Assembly: GCF_003932755.1 (NCBI RefSeq)
Contig: NZ_CP024202.1
Coordinates: 744,001-808,000, forward strand
Source: Methylomicrobium sp. wino1
GTDB taxonomy: Bacteria; Pseudomonadota; Gammaproteobacteria; Methylococcales; Methylomonadaceae
Reading direction: 5' to 3'
DNA: 64,000 bases
The stretch's first letter is position 1, and each line of letters starts with the position of its first letter. Under the pieces are notes generated by a model. The model was given only the letters and a program-made list of their open reading frames with translations. It searched no databases and was not told the origin of the DNA. This document shows positions 60,571 to 64,000 of this stretch, in pieces. The translations under genes were made by a program, and so were the position numbers.

Positions 60571-62382
60571 TTATTCGCCATCCAAGAAGCAGCGCAATTG
60601 TTCGGATCTCGACGGATGTCTCAATTTTCTTAATGCTTTTGCTTCTATTTGCCGTATCCTTTCGCGAGTCACATCAAACTGCTTACCAACCTCTTCCAAA
60701 GTGTGATCGGTATTCATATTAATCCCGAACCTCATCCTCAAGACTTTTGCTTCTCTAGCGGTCAAACCGGCCAACACACTTTGGGTCGATTCTCTAAGAC
60801 CTGCAATCGTCGCCGATTCAATGGGGGACAATACTTTAGCATCTTCTATGAAATCCCCCAAATGAGAATCTTCATCATCGCCGATCGGTGTTTCCATAGA
60901 AATCGGTTCTTTCGCAATTTTCAATACTTTACGAACTTTATCTTCAGGCATTTCCATGCGCTCTGCCAGTTCTTCAGGGGTCGCTTCGCGGCCTAATTCT
61001 TGCAGTATCTGTCTTGAAATCCGGTTTAATTTATTGATCGTTTCGATCATATGCACCGGAATTCTAATCGTTCTGGCCTGATCGGCAATCGAACGCGTGA
61101 TCGCCTGTCTGATCCACCAAGTCGCATAAGTCGAAAACTTATAACCTCGGCGGTACTCGAATTTATCGACTGCCTTCATTAAGCCAATATTGCCTTCCTG
61201 AATCAAATCCAAAAATTGCAAGCCGCGATTGGTATATTTTTTTGCGATCGAAATGACCAGTCTTAAGTTCGCTTCGATCATCTCTTTCTTAGCGCGCCTG
61301 ACTTTTGCTTCGCCAATCGACATGCGACGATTAATATCCTTGATGTCGCTAACGGACAAGCCATAAGTACTAGCAATATCGGCCAATACCGATTGCGCCT
61401 TCTTGATTTCTTGTTCATTTTCCGCGATGACCTGATTATCAATACCCGTCGAGCGCAGATATTGCACCAACCATTCATAATCGGTCTCATGACCGGTCAT
61501 TGCAATAATAAATTCTTTTCGTGTCATTTTGGCTTCATTGACACACAGATCCGCTATTAACTTTTCCTTTTCACGGATAAGGGCGACCGCCTCTGAAACA
61601 GCAGCTATCAACCTTTTAAAATATTGCGGAGCCCATTTAAACTCGATAAAACTTTCCGCAAGCTCATCTAGCTTTTCATTGACCTTAGGATCACCGTAAC
61701 CATGTTTCTTGATTGCCGCCGCCGCCGATTTATGCAGCTTACGCAGCACTTCGACTTTTTCCTTGACTTCATTATAGTCAAGCCCTTTGACCTCATCTTC
61801 GTCGGCTTCCTCGTCGACCGAGTCGTCATTAGCCGCTTGGCTACTAAAAACCGTCTCCGGTTCACTGAGATCGACGAATCCCGAAACCAAGTCCGTCAAA
61901 CGAATACCACCCTCTTCGTCTGATATAGAATCGAAGTCACTAATGAATTCATCAACGACTTTACAGGATCGAGAAATCGCTCTGACAACCTGTTGCTGTC
62001 CTTCTTCTATGCGTTTGGCGATTTTTAATTCGTCTTCCCGGTTCAGTAATTCAACGGATCCCATTTCCCTCATATACATGCGAACCGGATCGGTAGTTCT
62101 ACCGAACTCGCTATCAACCGAGGCTAATGCCGCTACTTCATCATCATCATCTTCATCACCGGTAACCGCAGCGCCGTCGGTAATGAGTGAATCTTCATCG
62201 GGGGCATCCTCATAAACTTGAATACCCATGTCGTTGATCATACCGATGATATCTTCTATCTGTTCCGGATCGGCAATATCGCTGGGCAAATGATCATTAA
62301 CCTCGGCATACGTCAAGTAACCTTGTACTTTACCTTTGGCTATCAATTGTTTAAGTTGGGACTGCTGTTGTTCTTGATTCAT
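60571..62382 (-). CDS. rpoD: RNA polymerase primary sigma factor RpoD (sigma-70)
   Basis: 603 aa from ATG 62382 ([25 protein letters not shown]); a GTG one codon upstream is also possible. Region 1.1 (~1-80), region 1.2 ([22 protein letters not shown]), non-conserved region rich in Asp/Glu (~180-215), region 2 ([56 protein letters not shown] in 2.1-2.4), region 3, and region 4.2 HTH ([20 protein letters not shown]). Follows dnaG, forming the usual dnaG-rpoD macromolecular synthesis arrangement. Confidence 0.98.
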   Translation of the reverse strand: MNQEQQQSQLKQLIAKGKVQGYLTYAEVNDHLPSDIADPEQIEDIIGMINDMGIQVYEDAPDEDSLITDGAAVTGDEDDDDEVAALASVDSEFGRTTDPVRMYMREMGSVELLNREDELKIAKRIEEGQQQVVRAISRSCKVVDEFISDFDSISDEEGGIRLTDLVSGFVDLSEPETVFSSQAANDDSVDEEADEDEVKGLDYNEVKEKVEVLRKLHKSAAAAIKKHGYGDPKVNEKLDELAESFIEFKWAPQYFKRLIAAVSEAVALIREKEKLIADLCVNEAKMTRKEFIIAMTGHETDYEWLVQYLRSTGIDNQVIAENEQEIKKAQSVLADIASTYGLSVSDIKDINRRMSIGEAKVRRAKKEMIEANLRLVISIAKKYTNRGLQFLDLIQEGNIGLMKAVDKFEYRRGYKFSTYATWWIRQAITRSIADQARTIRIPVHMIETINKLNRISRQILQELGREATPEELAERMEMPEDKVRKVLKIAKEPISMETPIGDDEDSHLGDFIEDAKVLSPIESATIAGLRESTQSVLAGLTAREAKVLRMRFGINMNTDHTLEEVGKQFDVTRERIRQIEAKALRKLRHPSRSEQLRCFLDGE

Positions 62383-62469
62383 CACTCACTCACAGAATAC
62401 GATCAGCACAATTACGCTGAACAGGAAATTATACAACATATTCTTTTTTATGTTAATACGAATTCCCTT

Positions 62470-64000
62470 TTATCGGCTTACCAGTAACCTCCCTAATATT
62501 TCCCGCTCCTCTCGACTTAAGCCCTCCGCCGACTCTTTTTCTAATAACTGCTCAATACGACTTTCTCTCGCTTGCGCATTCAAACGTTCCAACGCGTCTG
62601 AAAATTCGGCACGAATCCCGTCCTCGGGAACCATCACATCCAAAAAAACCAGTTGCTTCACGACTTTCTCGCTGTTTCGTCCGCGAAACAATTCTAAAAG
62701 CATGGAAAGATTTTTCGGATGTTCACTCGAAATCAGATCGACAGCCTCTTTAAACAATTCTTTGCCGGGAAAGTTCAAACTATTCCAATCGAGCTCTTTT
62801 TGTTCGACAACCTCGACTAATTCCGGATTTTGCAACAGCAAAGAAATTGCCACCCTTGCAGGCGACAAGCGCTTTTTATCCCTATGGACAGCAGCCTTAG
62901 GGACCCTTGTCAGTGTAGCCGTATTTTCTAAAACGTCCAGTTTATTGAAACCCGATAAATCCTGAAGCCTTTGATACATCATCTCCCTGAATACGCCAAC
63001 CGGCAACTGCTCTAAATACTTTTTCGAACGGCTAATCAATTGTGCGCGACCCTCCATCGACTCCAGCGACAATTCGTCTTGAACACGGTCGAAAAAATAT
63101 TCAGATAGCGTTGCCGCCGAAGCAATGCCACGCTCAAATGTAGCAACACCTTCCACTCTAATTAACGAATCGGGATCATGTCCTTCGGGCAGCAACATAA
63201 TTTTGACCTGTCGACCATCTTTCAAACAGGAAAAAGTTGCCTCCATCGCACGCCAAGCCGCCTCTTTTCCGGCTTTGTCGCCATCGAAACAAAACACCAA
63301 TTCCGAACTGAAACGGAATAATAATTCCATATGCGTCTTGGACGTCGACGTACCTAAAGTCGCAACGGCATAGCCGATACCGAACTGAGCTAAGGCCACC
63401 ACATCCATATAGCCTTCGACCACCAGGATCCGCTCCGGCCTTGAATGACTTTGCAGCAATTCATAAAGCCCGTAGACTTCATTTCCTTTAGAGAATATGG
63501 GCGTTTCCGGTGAATTCAAGTATTTCGGCAAGGAATCATCCAAAACCCTCGCACCAAAGCCTACGACGCGTCCTCGCTTATCGCGAATCGGGAACATGAC
63601 TCTACCGCGAAAACGATCATATCCGCCCCCTCCTTCCTTGCTAACCAACAAACCGGCTTTAGTAAGCGTCTCAAAATTGAAACGGGAAGCTAACGTATTC
63701 CAGCCTTCAGGCGCATAACCCAATTGATACGCCTTCGCGATTGAACCGCTGACACCGCGGCGCTTTAAATAATCGATCGCCTGCTTGCCATCCCCGCTCG
63801 CTAATTGTTCGGCATAAAATGCGGCTACCTGACCCATCAAGTCATAGAGCGGACCGGTATCGCTCCGGGAGCTTCCGGCCTGCGCTACAACTGACTCGCG
63901 CGGCACCGGAACGCCGACAAACGCCGCCAGATCCTCAACTGCCTCGACAAAATCCAAATGGCTAAAATCCATTAAGAAGCCGATGGCATTGCCGCTAGCG
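62470..64000 (-). CDS. dnaG: DNA primase DnaG, N-terminus outside window
   Basis: 510 residues visible; the frame is open to the right edge (NAIGFLMDFSHLDFVEAVEDLA), so the Zn-finger domain lies outside. RNA primer synthesis at the replication fork. The RNAP core has LGYAPEGWNTL and FRGRVMFPIRDKRGRVVGFGARVL. The TOPRIM domain has VVEGYMDVVALAQFG (Glu) and FCFDGDKAGKEAAWRA (DxD). The C-terminal DnaB-binding helical domain ends ...REERELGRLLVSR-like (SREEREILGRLLVSR). Precedes rpoD by 87 nt. Confidence 0.97.
   Translation of the reverse strand, partial: ASGNAIGFLMDFSHLDFVEAVEDLAAFVGVPVPRESVVAQAGSSRSDTGPLYDLMGQVAAFYAEQLASGDGKQAIDYLKRRGVSGSIAKAYQLGYAPEGWNTLASRFNFETLTKAGLLVSKEGGGGYDRFRGRVMFPIRDKRGRVVGFGARVLDDSLPKYLNSPETPIFSKGNEVYGLYELLQSHSRPERILVVEGYMDVVALAQFGIGYAVATLGTSTSKTHMELLFRFSSELVFCFDGDKAGKEAAWRAMEATFSCLKDGRQVKIMLLPEGHDPDSLIRVEGVATFERGIASAATLSEYFFDRVQDELSLESMEGRAQLISRSKKYLEQLPVGVFREMMYQRLQDLSGFNKLDVLENTATLTRVPKAAVHRDKKRLSPARVAISLLLQNPELVEVVEQKELDWNSLNFPGKELFKEAVDLISSEHPKNLSMLLELFRGRNSEKVVKQLVFLDVMVPEDGIRAEFSDALERLNAQARESRIEQLLEKESAEGLSREEREILGRLLVSR

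Overview
The window is a chromosomal segment from a gammaproteobacterium. Conserved gene strings (priA-argS-SPOR protein, radC/coaBC-dut-algC-argB, pilT-pilU, proC-yggT-yggU, guaB-guaA-tadA, dnaG-rpoD) and a 16S-tRNAIle-tRNAAla-23S-5S operon all fit that class. A periplasmic SBP56-type methanethiol oxidase with its maturation protein, plus two membrane-anchored periplasmic copper proteins, point to a methylotroph or methanotroph, probably Methylococcales. That placement is an inference from gene content.

Layout. 1-9 kb: the 3' end of trpC, a SPOR protein, argS, priA, a periplasmic methyltransferase, dsbB, an SDR and a spore-photoproduct-lyase-like radical SAM protein. 9-23 kb: proC, yggT and a decayed yggU, a DUF4124 protein, the argB-algC-dut-coaBC block, radC, purC, djlA, the twitching motors pilU/pilT, and yggS. 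23.6-28 kb: an accessory cassette tetR-DUF4242-SBP56-SCO/MauG for methanethiol oxidation, with a candidate TetR operator inside the tetR promoter. 28-32.5 kb: an outlying acidic helical protein and a four-gene MlaFED/Pqi-like lipid transporter operon. 32.5-33.5 kb: about 1 kb of gene-free repeats. 33.5-39.95 kb: the rRNA operon on the minus strand with tandem promoters, boxA sites and terminator. 40-46.3 kb: msbA, yceI, a polytopic membrane protein, a YqaA protein, a cupredoxin and a small copper-protein candidate. 47-64 kb: pgi, tadA-guaA-guaB, a TSUP permease, cca, yajQ, a CPBP protease, rsmE, metF-ahcY-metK (the activated-methyl cycle), a CAT-anticodon tRNA, rpoD and the 3' part of dnaG.

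The most unusual object is the 23S rRNA gene. It is about 570 bp too long because two helix tips (helix 25 and helix 68) are replaced by intervening sequences of about 297 and 291 bp. Each is closed by a 17-bp perfect inverted repeat, and each encodes, in the rRNA sense strand, a small GIY-YIG-type nuclease with the expected catalytic Tyr, Arg and Glu. The mature 23S rRNA is probably in three pieces.

Intergenic DNA is rich in dispersed structured repeats: a MITE-like element (two copies), a roughly 150-200 bp family with at least five copies (family B), and a short palindromic module (family A) that sits at the same internal site in family B-like sequence. There is also a heptamer microsatellite at the 3' end of dsbB and a REP-like element. 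One family B end supplies the C-terminus of a CPBP protease, and one MITE lies directly upstream of a coaBC gene that has no ordinary start codon.
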